64,000 nucleotides of DNA from G963662905 sp963676725 (GTDB lineage: Bacteria > Bacteroidota > Bacteroidia > Bacteroidales > WRLA01). The stretch spans positions 4,526,001-4,590,000 of the forward strand of contig OY781463.1 of NCBI GenBank assembly GCA_963676725.1. The letters are read 5' to 3'. The notes below the pieces were generated by a model that worked only from the letters and a program-made list of their open reading frames with translations, was not told the DNA's origin and did not search any database. The position numbers were made by a program, and so were the translations under genes. Within the stretch, counting starts at the first letter, position 1, and every line of letters begins with the position of its first letter. Shown in pieces: positions 26,729 to 35,703 of this stretch.

Positions 26729-27139
26729 TTATGAAAAATGGAAAAAGAATGTTTTTTTCAATTCGCTGCTGAGGCTATTGCAAACAGGGCAGCTGCGTGC
26801 AGCCTCTTCAATTATTTTTTTCTGTTGATCACTATATTTTTCCTTTTGAGGGAATTTCAGGTGGATAATGATTTCTGAGATACGGCGTGGGTTGGCAGCC
26901 ATAATTTTGGTAATATCAACAACAGTACCGGTGATATTAAAATTATGTTCTTCGGCCTCGATTCCGATAATTGTTAGCATACAACTTCCTAAAGCTGTGG
27001 CAACAAGATCGGTAGGAGAAAAATATTCCCCTTTGCCTTTATTATCGATGGGCGCATCGGTAATCAGATTGTTGTCCGAATGAATGTGTCTCGCTTTTGT
27101 TCTGAGTTCCCCCAGGTATTCTGTTTGTACAGTAATCAT
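26729..27139 (-). CDS. OsmC-family peroxiredoxin-like protein
   Basis: A 136-aa protein from the ATG at 27139 (MITVQTEYLGELRTKARH). OsmC features are FSPTDLVATALGSCMLTI, which holds the peroxidatic-type cysteine, and the second cysteine in SCPVCNSL. The family reduces organic hydroperoxides in the cytoplasm. The subgroup (YhfA-like, Ohr or OsmC) is not certain. Confidence 0.85.
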   Translation of the reverse strand: MITVQTEYLGELRTKARHIHSDNNLITDAPIDNKGKGEYFSPTDLVATALGSCMLTIIGIEAEEHNFNITGTVVDITKIMAANPRRISEIIIHLKFPQKEKYSDQQKKIIEEAARSCPVCNSLSSELKKTFFFHFS

Positions 27140-27192
27140 ATTGGATATATTTTGCAGCAAAAATAATGGCTTTTCATACGGGATACAAATAA

Positions 27193-27229
27193 AAAAGACC
27201 GGCTGGCAAAATGCACAAACCGGTCTTTA
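27193..27229 (-). terminator. Terminator of the Cys/Lys-rich secreted protein gene
   Basis: AAAGACCGG (plus strand) pairs with CCGGTCTTT across a 17-nt loop. On the minus strand the stem is followed by a T-run (27190-27196). Confidence 0.75.
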
Positions 27230-27256
27230 AAAGCAAAATGAAATTTCTTTGAGAGA

Positions 27257-27538
27257 TTATTTTTTATCGCCTGAGCAACATTTTTTCTTTGGGGTAGCTT
27301 TTTTACTATCACATTTGCTAACACATTTTTTATCACCAGCACATTTTTTAGTGCAATCTGATTTACTCTTAAGTTTTGTAGCTGATTTCTCAGTTTTTGC
27401 AGTTTCCTTTTTAGGAGGATCGTCCGTTTTCTGGAGTTCAATGCCTGTTTTTGTTGTAATTACGCCTGCATATGCAGTGCCTGTATAAGCAACAACAAAA
27501 AATAAGGCTACGATAATACCGAATAATGTCTTTTTCAT
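27257..27538 (-). CDS. Small secreted Cys/Lys-rich protein
   Basis: A 93-aa protein with a clear signal peptide (MKKTLFGIIVALFFVVAYTG, cleavage near TAYAG). The mature part is very basic. Cysteines are spaced C-x3-C-x5-C-x3-C (in SDCTKKCAGDKKCVSKCD), with a CC pair near the end, so six in all. The twin C-x3-C could form two disulfides or bind a metal. No family is recognised. It is transcribed divergently from a histidine kinase whose periplasmic domain also has a C-x3-C, and has its own terminator. Confidence 0.75.
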   Translation of the reverse strand: MKKTLFGIIVALFFVVAYTGTAYAGVITTKTGIELQKTDDPPKKETAKTEKSATKLKSKSDCTKKCAGDKKCVSKCDSKKATPKKKCCSGDKK

Positions 27539-27730
27539 ATCAATTTAGTTTTAACTTTACAGCAGCAAACTTAAACCTTCATAGGCTTTCTTACTGTTAA
27601 TGCGCTGTTAAGTCTTGTTAATGCTTTGTTAAGCCTTCTGTTTTAGTAAAGTTTGAGTTATTTTTGCATGCTCCCGCCTAGATGATTTATAAATAATTTT
27701 GGTGGGCTTCAGGTTCTCAAAAATTGCTTT

Positions 27731-29020
27731 ATGAAGGTTGCCACCATCAGGTTTATTGCAGGTATTACATTATTTGTATTGCTGGGGATTTTGTTTACCC
27801 AATTTTATTGGATTCGTCACGCTGTTGAACTCCGAGAGGAACAGTTTAATAATCGTGTGCGCATTGCGTTAAAAACAGTTGTAAATCATTTGTTTAACAT
27901 ACAAAACGCCCGCTATTCCTTGATTCAGGATAGTTGCCAAAGGCATTGTTTGCTGTCTGATGAACGGATAAAACAGATCATCAGTCCGATAAAACTCGAT
28001 TCCCTCATTCAAAATGAACTGGGTTGTATGCGCATCAACCGCGATTATGAATATGCCGTATTCAATCGCCACACCCATGAATTTCTGATGGGTAGCTATG
28101 CAAACTACGAAAAGGAATTACTCAATACAGGCTTTAATGTTTCTTTAAGCTGCCTTCATCAATCCGATGATTATGCCCTGGCGCTTTATTTTCCCCATTT
28201 GAAAAGTGTGATGGTCAAAAAAATGATTAGCTGGGTTGTGCTCACTGCCGTGATGATGCTTGTGCTTTTTATCCTTTCATTTTATACTTTGTATGGGCTT
28301 TTTCGGCAAAAACGCCTATCGGAGATAAAAAATGATTTTGTGAACAATATGACCCACGAGTTTAAAACGCCTATCTCCACGGTGTCCCTTGCCAGCGAAA
28401 TGCTTTTAAGACCTGAAGTCATTAATAATTCCGCGAAAGTTTCGAAGTATGCGCGACTTATATATGATGAAAACCTTCGATTAAAGAACCAGGTAGAAAA
28501 TGTTTTGCAAATCGCTATTCTTGATAAAGGGGAATTTGCCATAAAGCAAAAAAAAGTGAACGTGCACCATATTTTGGAGAAATTAATATATAATTTTGAG
28601 TTGCGTATGAAAGAACGGAACGGCAGAATTATCTATACACCCTCTGCTTCCAATGATGAAATTTATGCTGATAAAGTGCATTTGGCCAATATTTTTATTA
28701 ATTTGCTCGATAATGCCGAAAAATATAGTCCCGAAAGTCCGATAATCCATGTAGATACACGAAACAATGAGCATGGTATTATTGTTAGTATAAAGGATAA
28801 TGGAATTGGTATTAGCAAAGAGAACCAACAGCAGGTTTTTAGAAAACTCTATAGGGTGCCAACAGGAAACCTGCACGATGTAAAAGGCTTTGGACTCGGG
28901 CTTTATTATGTGAAAACAATGGTTGAGGCACATAATGGTTCAGTGAAACTCCAAAGCGAATTAAAGAAAGGGAGTTGTTTCGAAGTGCTATTGCCTTTTT
29001 CTGGAAGTACATCCGTTTAA
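27731..29020 (+). CDS. Membrane sensor histidine kinase
   Basis: A 429-aa kinase. Transmembrane helices lie at about residues 7-28 and 165-190. The periplasmic sensor domain between them carries Cys69, Cys73 (CQRHC), Cys99 and Cys141. The H-box NNMTHEFKTPISTV places the phosphorylated His at 209. N (NIFINLLDNAEKYSP), G1 (DNGIGI) and G2 (GFGLGLYYVK) boxes are intact. It starts 13 nt before the response regulator's upstream gap and pairs with it. The signal is unknown; the cysteines suggest a redox or metal cue. Confidence 0.92.
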   Translation: MKVATIRFIAGITLFVLLGILFTQFYWIRHAVELREEQFNNRVRIALKTVVNHLFNIQNARYSLIQDSCQRHCLLSDERIKQIISPIKLDSLIQNELGCMRINRDYEYAVFNRHTHEFLMGSYANYEKELLNTGFNVSLSCLHQSDDYALALYFPHLKSVMVKKMISWVVLTAVMMLVLFILSFYTLYGLFRQKRLSEIKNDFVNNMTHEFKTPISTVSLASEMLLRPEVINNSAKVSKYARLIYDENLRLKNQVENVLQIAILDKGEFAIKQKKVNVHHILEKLIYNFELRMKERNGRIIYTPSASNDEIYADKVHLANIFINLLDNAEKYSPESPIIHVDTRNNEHGIIVSIKDNGIGISKENQQQVFRKLYRVPTGNLHDVKGFGLGLYYVKTMVEAHNGSVKLQSELKKGSCFEVLLPFSGSTSV

Positions 29021-29033
29021 AAGAAAAGCACTT

Positions 29034-29738
29034 ATGAAAACACATTTTGATTTATTATTGGTTGAGGACGATCCAAATCTGAGTATGATTATTCAGGACT
29101 ACCTTGAAATGCAAGGATATAAAACAACACTCGCAAAAGACGGACACGAGGGCTTTGAGGCATTCAAAAAGAAAAAATATGACCTGCTCTTGCTTGATGT
29201 TATGATGCCCCGCAAAGATGGTTTTACTCTTGCTGCAGATATCAGGAAAACAGACCAACAAACACCTATTATTTTTCTTACGGCTAAAGCCATGAAAGAA
29301 GATCGTATTGCGGGTTTTAAAGCAGGTTGCGACGATTATATCACAAAACCATTTAGTAGTGAAGAACTTAGCCTTCGTATTAAAGCGGTTTTAAAACGCT
29401 GTAGTATTCCAATATCAAGCAAAATAGAGCCTTTAGATGTTTTTGTTATGGGCGATTTTACCTTTGATGTGAACAATATGACTTTGTCCTCGGAAACATT
29501 CCAAAAGGTTTTAACAAGGCGAGAAGCAGAATTGCTTGGCTTTTTATGCGAAAATAAAGGGCAGCTTTTAAAACGGGAACAAATTCTTAATGCCGTTTGG
29601 GGAAACGACGATTATTTCAATGGGCGGAGCATGGACGTGTTTATTGCCAAACTCAGAAAATACCTAAAATCAGATCCGCGCATACAAATTACCAATGTGC
29701 ACGGCACAGGTTTTCGCTTGGAAGTCATTGGGGAGTAG
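29034..29738 (+). CDS. OmpR-type response regulator
   Basis: A 234-aa regulator. The receiver domain has the acidic pocket VEDDP, the phospho-acceptor Asp55 in LLLLDVMMP, Thr in FLTAKA and Lys105 in ITKPF. A C-terminal winged helix follows (about 135-232, RREAELLGFLCENKGQLLKR, ending NVHGTGFRLEV). It is the partner of the kinase 13 nt upstream and may control the adjacent TonB-dependent receptor or the divergent Cys-rich protein. Confidence 0.93.
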   Translation: MKTHFDLLLVEDDPNLSMIIQDYLEMQGYKTTLAKDGHEGFEAFKKKKYDLLLLDVMMPRKDGFTLAADIRKTDQQTPIIFLTAKAMKEDRIAGFKAGCDDYITKPFSSEELSLRIKAVLKRCSIPISSKIEPLDVFVMGDFTFDVNNMTLSSETFQKVLTRREAELLGFLCENKGQLLKREQILNAVWGNDDYFNGRSMDVFIAKLRKYLKSDPRIQITNVHGTGFRLEVIGE

Positions 29739-29812
29739 GTCGGATTTTCCTGTTTTTATGCAGTTTATGCATTATTTGCTTTTAATTTCTTTCGTGTTAA
29801 TCCTTTAATATT

Positions 29813-29820
29813 TACTTTTG
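29813..29820 (+). promoter_or_regulatory. -7-like element upstream of the TonB-dependent receptor
   Basis: TACTTTTG fits TAnnTTTG, 39 nt before the chosen ATG at 29860. Confidence 0.35.
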
Positions 29821-29859
29821 TGCAAATTAAGGGAAAGTTACGTACAAAAGTCATTATCT

Positions 29860-32190
29860 ATGTCGATGAGATTTATGAAAATTAGCGTTCTGGCGCTTAT
29901 TCTTTCACTGCCAGCATTTCTATATGCACAGAATGCGAGTATAAAGGGTTTTGTTTATGAGAAGAATACCGGAGAACCGGTTATTTTTACTAATGTTTAT
30001 CTTCAGGGAACAAATTATGGAGCTTCAACAGACGTAAATGGCTATTACGTGATCTCCAAAATTCCTGCAGGGTCTTATACCCTCCTCGTTACAGCAATGG
30101 GATACGATTCTTTATCCTACAAAATTAGCCTGAAAACAGGAGAACTAATGTCTAAAAACCTTTTTCTCCAAGAGGCCTCAATAATGCTTCAGGAATTTAA
30201 TGTATCCGCTGAACGTGAAGAAGCCAGAACAGAAACCAAAACGTCTGTGGTGAAAATTACACCAAAACAAATTGAACAAATCCCTACCATTGGCGGTACT
30301 GCAGACCTTGCACAGTATTTGCAGGTCCTGCCCGGCGTTATTTTTACCGGCGATCAGGGAGGTCAGCTTTACATCAGGGGGGGAAGCCCAATTCAAAATA
30401 AAGTGTTGCTTGATGGTATGGTGATTTATAACCCATTCCATTCCATTGGCCTGTTTTCTGTTTTTGAAACAGACATCCTGAGAAGTGCAGATGTTTATAC
30501 CGGGGGCTTTGGTGCTGAATACGGTGGCAGAATATCCTCTATTATGGATATTACTACCCGCGATGGAAATAAAAAACGACTTGCCGGATCGGTGCAAGCC
30601 AGTACTTTTGGGGCAAATCTTTTACTAGAAGGCCCGATAGTGAAACAGAAAGAAGAGGGCGGAACAAGCTCCTCTTTTATTCTCTCTGTGAAAAATTCTT
30701 ATCTGGAACAGAGTTCTAAAATTTTCTACGATTATATTGATAAGGATGGATTGCCCTTTAATTATCTTGATATCTACGGCAAGGTGAGTATTAATGGTAG
30801 TAATGGCAGCAAGGTCAATTTATTTGGATTCCGATTTGATGATCAGGTGAACAATTATAAAGCCATTAGCGATTTCCATTGGACTTCCTCCGGTGCAGGC
30901 GCCAATTTTGTTGTGATCCCCGCGCGTTCTTCCGTGCTTATTGAAGGTACATTTGCATATTCTGGATATGAAATTACAATGTCGCAACCGAATGCCGCAG
31001 ACAGAAGCAGTAAAATTAATGGATTTAACGGTGGTCTTGGTTTCACATATTTCCTAGGCAAGGATGAGCTTAAATACGGACTGGAAATATTGGGCTTCAA
31101 AACAGATTATTACTTCTATAACTCTTTAAATAAGAAGATACAACAAACAGAAAACACCACAGAGCTTGGCTTGTTTTTTAAATACAAAATGACAACAGGG
31201 AAATTCCTGATCGAACCGAGTATGCGTATTCAGTGGTATGCATCATTATCGGAAGTGTCCCCAGAGCCTCGCCTAGCATTAAAATATAATATTACCGATT
31301 GGCTGCGTTTTAAAATGGCAGGAGGATTCTATTCCCAAAACCTGATTAGTGCCACATCCGACCGCGATGTTGTGAACTTATTCAGTGGGTTTTTATCAGG
31401 TCCTGATAATATCCCATCCGAATTTCGTGGCGAAGAAGTCAACAGTAGCCTACAAAAAGGGCAACACCTTATTGGTGGTTTTGAAATAGACCTAACCAGG
31501 CAACTTACTATGAACCTGGAAGGATATTATAAAAACTTCAGTCAGTTGACCAACCTCAACAGAAATAAAATCTTTGATGACAGCCCGGCATATTCCGATC
31601 CATCACTCCCAAGCTATAAGCCCGACTATCTCAAAAAGGACTTTATTATCGAAAAAGGTGATGCATATGGTGTCGATATCAGTTTTAAATATGATTATAA
31701 ACGCCTCTATATTTGGGCCGTTTATTCGCTTGCATACGTAAACAGAAAAGATGAACTGATTGATTATGTACCACATTATGACCGTAGGCACAATATTAAC
31801 CTCTTGGCTTCATATCGCTTCGGGAAAAACGAAAACTGGGAAGTAAATGCACGCTGGAATTTTGGCTCCGGTTTCCCATTTACACAAACACAGGGCTTCT
31901 ATGAGCAGCTCAACTTTAGCGGGGGCATTGGAACAGATATCACAACAGAAAACGGGGAATTGGGCGTGCTTTACGGCGATCTGAATGAAGGCCGCCTACC
32001 CGATTATCACAGGCTCGACCTAAACCTGAAGAAAACGATTGAAATTGGTAGTTACTCCCAATTGGAAATAAACCTTGGTGTAACAAATGTTTACGATCGG
32101 GAAAATATCTTTTATTTCGACCGGATTACATCAGAACGGGTAAACCAATTGCCCGTTATGCCTTCTGCCGGAGCGAAATTCTCCTTCTAG
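29860..32190 (+). CDS. TonB-dependent outer membrane receptor
   Basis: A 776-aa receptor. The signal peptide ends LPAFLYAQ. A carboxypeptidase-like beta-sandwich (about residues 27-110, IKGFVYEKNTGEPVIFTNVY) is followed by a plug domain (about 120-225, TADLAQYLQVLPGVIF, QLYIRGGSPIQNKVLLDGM) and a large barrel ending in KFSF. No SusD partner follows, so it is a stand-alone transporter, perhaps for a metal complex or other small ligand. In-frame ATGs at 29866 and 29875 are also possible starts. It lies just after the two-component pair. Confidence 0.92.
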   Translation: MSMRFMKISVLALILSLPAFLYAQNASIKGFVYEKNTGEPVIFTNVYLQGTNYGASTDVNGYYVISKIPAGSYTLLVTAMGYDSLSYKISLKTGELMSKNLFLQEASIMLQEFNVSAEREEARTETKTSVVKITPKQIEQIPTIGGTADLAQYLQVLPGVIFTGDQGGQLYIRGGSPIQNKVLLDGMVIYNPFHSIGLFSVFETDILRSADVYTGGFGAEYGGRISSIMDITTRDGNKKRLAGSVQASTFGANLLLEGPIVKQKEEGGTSSSFILSVKNSYLEQSSKIFYDYIDKDGLPFNYLDIYGKVSINGSNGSKVNLFGFRFDDQVNNYKAISDFHWTSSGAGANFVVIPARSSVLIEGTFAYSGYEITMSQPNAADRSSKINGFNGGLGFTYFLGKDELKYGLEILGFKTDYYFYNSLNKKIQQTENTTELGLFFKYKMTTGKFLIEPSMRIQWYASLSEVSPEPRLALKYNITDWLRFKMAGGFYSQNLISATSDRDVVNLFSGFLSGPDNIPSEFRGEEVNSSLQKGQHLIGGFEIDLTRQLTMNLEGYYKNFSQLTNLNRNKIFDDSPAYSDPSLPSYKPDYLKKDFIIEKGDAYGVDISFKYDYKRLYIWAVYSLAYVNRKDELIDYVPHYDRRHNINLLASYRFGKNENWEVNARWNFGSGFPFTQTQGFYEQLNFSGGIGTDITTENGELGVLYGDLNEGRLPDYHRLDLNLKKTIEIGSYSQLEINLGVTNVYDRENIFYFDRITSERVNQLPVMPSAGAKFSF

Positions 32191-32219
32191 CAAATAGTTG
32201 TAATTACTTTATATTCTAT

Positions 32220-32251
32220 GAAAGCCACCTCTTTTTGAGTGTGGCTTTTTG
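32220..32251 (+). terminator. Terminator of the TonB-dependent receptor gene
   Basis: AAAGCCAC pairs with GTGGCTTT around a short loop, followed by TTTTGTATTTT. Confidence 0.75.
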
Positions 32252-32340
32252 TATTTTATTAACATCAATAAACCGAACAATTGCCGACACCTGCTGTTTA
32301 TATTCCGTACAGAATGAACTTATTTTGAGAAAGGAACGAC

Positions 32341-33267
32341 ATGAAAATTTTTGCAAGTATTTTTCTCTTGCTCTTTGTAATTCAAAACCAAAATGCACAA
32401 AACATGGAATTAAAAGAATTCAATCCATTAACACCGGAAGAACAAAGTGTTATTCTTCATAAAGGAACAGAACGCCCTTTTACAGGAGTGTTTACAATGC
32501 ATAAGGAAGAGGGTATATATCTCTGCAAACAATGCGATGCGCCCCTATACAACTCTTCCGATAAATTTGACAGCCATTGCGGCTGGCCAAGCTTCGATGA
32601 TGAAATTGATGGGGCGGTAAAACGAATCCCTGATGCCGATGGACGACGAACAGAAATTGTGTGTGCTAATTGTGGCGGCCACTTAGGTCATGTTTTTGAA
32701 GGAGAGGGTTTTACATCGAAGAATACTCGTCATTGTGTGAATTCTATCAGCTTGAAATTTGAAGCACAAAGTGCTAAAGATAGCCCTATAAACAAAGCTT
32801 TATTCGCCTCCGGCTGCTTTTGGGGCGTGGAGTATTATTTGAAAAAAGCTCCGGGAGTTACAGCTACTCGCGTTGGTTATACAGGAGGAGAAGTGAAAAA
32901 CCCAACCTACAAACAAGTATGTAGTGGGAAAACAGGGCATGCGGAAGCAGTCGAGGTCGTCTTTGATCCTGAACGCACTTCCTATGAAAAATTATTGAAA
33001 TTGTTTTTCGAAACCCACGATTTCACCCAGATAAACAGGCAGGGACCTGATGTGGGAACACAATATAGAAGTGCTATCTTTTATTATAATGAGGATCAAA
33101 AAGACTTAGCAGAAAAATATGTTAAGTTATTGATAGATAAGGGCTATAAAGTTGCTACTGAAATTAAACCGGCCGGGGAATTCTGGAAAGCTGAAGGCTA
33201 TCATCAGGATTATTATTATAAAACAGGCGGCGTTCCATACTGCCATTCCCGTAGGGAGATTTTCTGA
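32341..33267 (+). CDS. msrBA: Exported methionine sulfoxide reductase MsrB-MsrA fusion
   Basis: A 308-aa bifunctional enzyme that repairs both R and S forms of methionine sulfoxide. A signal peptide (MKIFASIFLLLFVIQNQNAQ) sends it to the periplasm. The MsrB domain (about 24-142) has zinc ligands Cys62/65 and Cys108/111, a possible resolving Cys80 (SHCGWPSF) and catalytic Cys132 (RHCVNS). The MsrA domain (about 152-305) starts at ASGCFWGVEYY with catalytic Cys159; its resolving cysteine may be the one in VPYCHS. The order B then A is the less common one. It probably uses a periplasmic thioredoxin-like or TlpA-type donor. Confidence 0.93.
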   Translation: MKIFASIFLLLFVIQNQNAQNMELKEFNPLTPEEQSVILHKGTERPFTGVFTMHKEEGIYLCKQCDAPLYNSSDKFDSHCGWPSFDDEIDGAVKRIPDADGRRTEIVCANCGGHLGHVFEGEGFTSKNTRHCVNSISLKFEAQSAKDSPINKALFASGCFWGVEYYLKKAPGVTATRVGYTGGEVKNPTYKQVCSGKTGHAEAVEVVFDPERTSYEKLLKLFFETHDFTQINRQGPDVGTQYRSAIFYYNEDQKDLAEKYVKLLIDKGYKVATEIKPAGEFWKAEGYHQDYYYKTGGVPYCHSRREIF

Positions 33268-33705
33268 GAAAGCAGCCGTTAAAAAATTCGGTTTTTATTT
33301 ATACCGGAAAGCCCCTTAATAAAGATTTTTATACTTTTCTTTATTAAAGGGCTTTATTATTTAAGGTTATTGGTCAATTTATTTAATAGTGTTTTTTTTG
33401 ATGTATACAAACTGTTGGGGCATTTTGCAGGGGGTGATTTTTTTCTCTCTTCAAAAAAAGCTGTAATATTATTAAAATACAGCTTGTTATAATATATTTT
33501 GAGCTCTTATGGTAAACAATAGATGATCCAAAATGCAGGTCAATTTTGTAAAAAAAACAACTAATTTTCGGTTTTTCTTGAATTCTGTGTTTTTGCTTCT
33601 AAGCGGGTTTTGCTTCTTGTTTCCTGCAAGTTATTCTCAAGAAGGCGTTCGCGCAAATGATCATCTGTTCTTGAATTATCGTATTTTTGTTCAAATTTTA
33701 TAACA
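33268..33705. other. 438-bp intergenic region between msrBA and dnaG
   Basis: It begins with a terminator (33308-33355). A second perfect 8-bp stem AAGCTGTA/TACAGCTT lies at 33458-33465 and 33478-33485 without a T-run, function unknown. A TATTTTTG -7-like element at 33682-33689 precedes the dnaG start by 16 nt. No convincing open frame is seen on either strand. Confidence 0.6.
33308..33355 (+). terminator. Terminator of msrBA
   Basis: An 18-bp stem with one mismatch (33308-33325 with 33338-33355, core TTAATAAAGA) and a 12-nt AT-rich loop. Few T residues follow, so strength is uncertain. Confidence 0.6.
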
Positions 33706-35676
33706 TTGATCCCAAAGGAAACCGTAGAGAATATTATAGAAAGCTCTCGCATCGAAGAAGTTGTGGGGGATTTTGTTCAGCTTAGGAAGCGCGGGACAAA
33801 CCTTGTGGGATTATGTCCTTTTCATAATGAAAAAACCCCTTCCTTCAATGTAAATCCTGCTCGAAATATTTTTAAATGTTTTGGCTGTGGTAAATCAGGC
33901 AATTCGGTCGGTTTTATTATGGAACATGAGCATATGACTTTTCCGGAAGCATTGCGTTACCTTGCTTCAAAGTACAATATCGAAATAGAGGAAAAGGAAC
34001 AAAGTCCTGAACAACAGCAGGCTGCCAATGAAAGGGAGAGCCTTTATCATGTTGTTGAGCTTGCGCGGAAGTTCTTTATTCGATCACTTCATCAAACCGA
34101 TGAGGGAAAAGCTGTTGGACTAAGCTATTTTCAGGAAAGAGGTCTTAGAAAAGAAACAATCGAGAAATTCGGCCTGGGGTATAGCCCTGAATCTTGGGAC
34201 GCGTTTACTTCTTATGCTCTGGATCAGGGCGTGAAACGCGAATTCCTCGAAAAGGCAGGCCTTTCTATTTTTAAAGAAAACCGTTCCTACGACCGTTTTC
34301 GTGCGCGTGTGATTTTCCCAATATTCTCCCTTTCCGGACGCGCAATTGCTTTTGGTGGTCGCATACTCGATAGTTCCAAAAGCAAAGCAAAATATGTAAA
34401 CAGCCCCGAATCGGATATCTATGTCAAAAGTGATAGCCTTTACGGGATTTATCAGGCTAAAGGCGCTATTATTGCGAAAGATAATTGCTTTCTGGTTGAG
34501 GGTTATACAGATGTTACAAGCCTGCATCAGGCCGGTATTGAGAATGTTGTGGCTTCTTCGGGCACTTCTTTAACCCAGGCTCAAATCAAACTGATTCGGC
34601 GGTATACTCCAAATATTACAATTCTTTATGATGGCGATGCAGCCGGAATAAAAGCGTCTTTCAGGGGTATTGATATGATTTTGCAGGAATCAATGAATGT
34701 GAATATCGTATTGTTTCCTGATGGCGAAGATCCGGATTCTTTTGCTAGAAAACACCGTGCCGATGAGGTGCTGGCTTTTATTGAAGCCAATAGCGATAAT
34801 TTTATCACCTTTAAAACAAAGGTTTTACGGAAAGAGGCCGGTGATGATCCGGTAAAAAATGCAGCCCTGCTCAAGGATGTTGTGCAGTCTATTGCCCTAA
34901 TTCCAGATGGTATTGCTCGACAATTATTTGTCCGACAATGTGCAGGTTTGATGGACATCAAAGAGGATTTGCTCATGCAGGAAATGCAGAAAATCCGAAG
35001 GGCGCAATACAAGAAGAAACTGGGTCCGGATGATCGTCAGGCTTATACTGATGCAGAAGCTGCCGCTCCCAAACAGTTGCAACAGCAACAACAAACAATA
35101 AATGTACCTTCCAGCCCCGAAGCTCTGGAAATGCAGCTTTTACGTCTGATTATTTTGTATGGAGAAGAAGAAATTAATATAAAAGGTATTGATGAAAAAG
35201 GGGAAACCTTTGAGGTGCCGGTGAAAGTTGCCCCCTTTTTGTTAAACGAATTGATGAATGAAGAGTACACCTTTGGTGATCAGGGTTTGCAGCAAATTTT
35301 TGATGAAATGAAGGTCTTTTTTGAAACAGCGGAAATCAGAAAAGCGGATTATTTCTTCAACCATGAAAATCCTGCCATTGTGCAATTGGCCATTCGTATT
35401 ACTGACGATCGGTTTTCAATCAGCAAGTATTGGTTTGAGCGTCATCGGATTATCACCCCTACAGAAAAAGATAATTTACAGGAGGCAGTGCTTCATACGC
35501 TTTACTCCTTGCAACTCAGGATGCTAGAAAAAATGTTGACCATAAAGCAGGAAGAGCTAAAAAAAGCTCATGAAATGAGTGAAGAAAAATTGATGGTCTT
35601 ATTGAACGAAATAAAAACAATGAATTCAGTGAAAACAGCTCTGGCCGGTGAGCTTGGAAGAATCATCCTGAAATAG
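33706..35676 (+). CDS. dnaG: DNA primase
   Basis: Makes RNA primers at the replication fork. The start is TTG at 33706 (IPKETVENIIESSRIEEVV), the normal DnaG N-terminus; no ATG is near. The CHC2 zinc finger uses Cys37, His40, Cys58 and Cys61 (GLCPFH, FKCFGCG). The TOPRIM domain has FLVEGYTDV and ILYDGDAAG. The C-terminal helicase-binding part (about 430-656) includes a Gln-rich linker. The 656-aa length is normal for Bacteroidota. Confidence 0.95.
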   Translation: MIPKETVENIIESSRIEEVVGDFVQLRKRGTNLVGLCPFHNEKTPSFNVNPARNIFKCFGCGKSGNSVGFIMEHEHMTFPEALRYLASKYNIEIEEKEQSPEQQQAANERESLYHVVELARKFFIRSLHQTDEGKAVGLSYFQERGLRKETIEKFGLGYSPESWDAFTSYALDQGVKREFLEKAGLSIFKENRSYDRFRARVIFPIFSLSGRAIAFGGRILDSSKSKAKYVNSPESDIYVKSDSLYGIYQAKGAIIAKDNCFLVEGYTDVTSLHQAGIENVVASSGTSLTQAQIKLIRRYTPNITILYDGDAAGIKASFRGIDMILQESMNVNIVLFPDGEDPDSFARKHRADEVLAFIEANSDNFITFKTKVLRKEAGDDPVKNAALLKDVVQSIALIPDGIARQLFVRQCAGLMDIKEDLLMQEMQKIRRAQYKKKLGPDDRQAYTDAEAAAPKQLQQQQQTINVPSSPEALEMQLLRLIILYGEEEINIKGIDEKGETFEVPVKVAPFLLNELMNEEYTFGDQGLQQIFDEMKVFFETAEIRKADYFFNHENPAIVQLAIRITDDRFSISKYWFERHRIITPTEKDNLQEAVLHTLYSLQLRMLEKMLTIKQEELKKAHEMSEEKLMVLLNEIKTMNSVKTALAGELGRIILK

Positions 35677-35703
35677 CTTTATGCGTCGAAAGCATTTTTA
35701 AAA

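Noticed and set aside
33458..33485. Perfect 8-bp stem AAGCTGTA/TACAGCTT as a terminator
   Set aside because: No T-run on either side; too weak to call a terminator or an RNA gene.
33561..33752. A 63-codon minus-strand frame over the dnaG promoter region
   Set aside because: Charged low-complexity text, overlaps the start of dnaG, no binding site for ribosomes.
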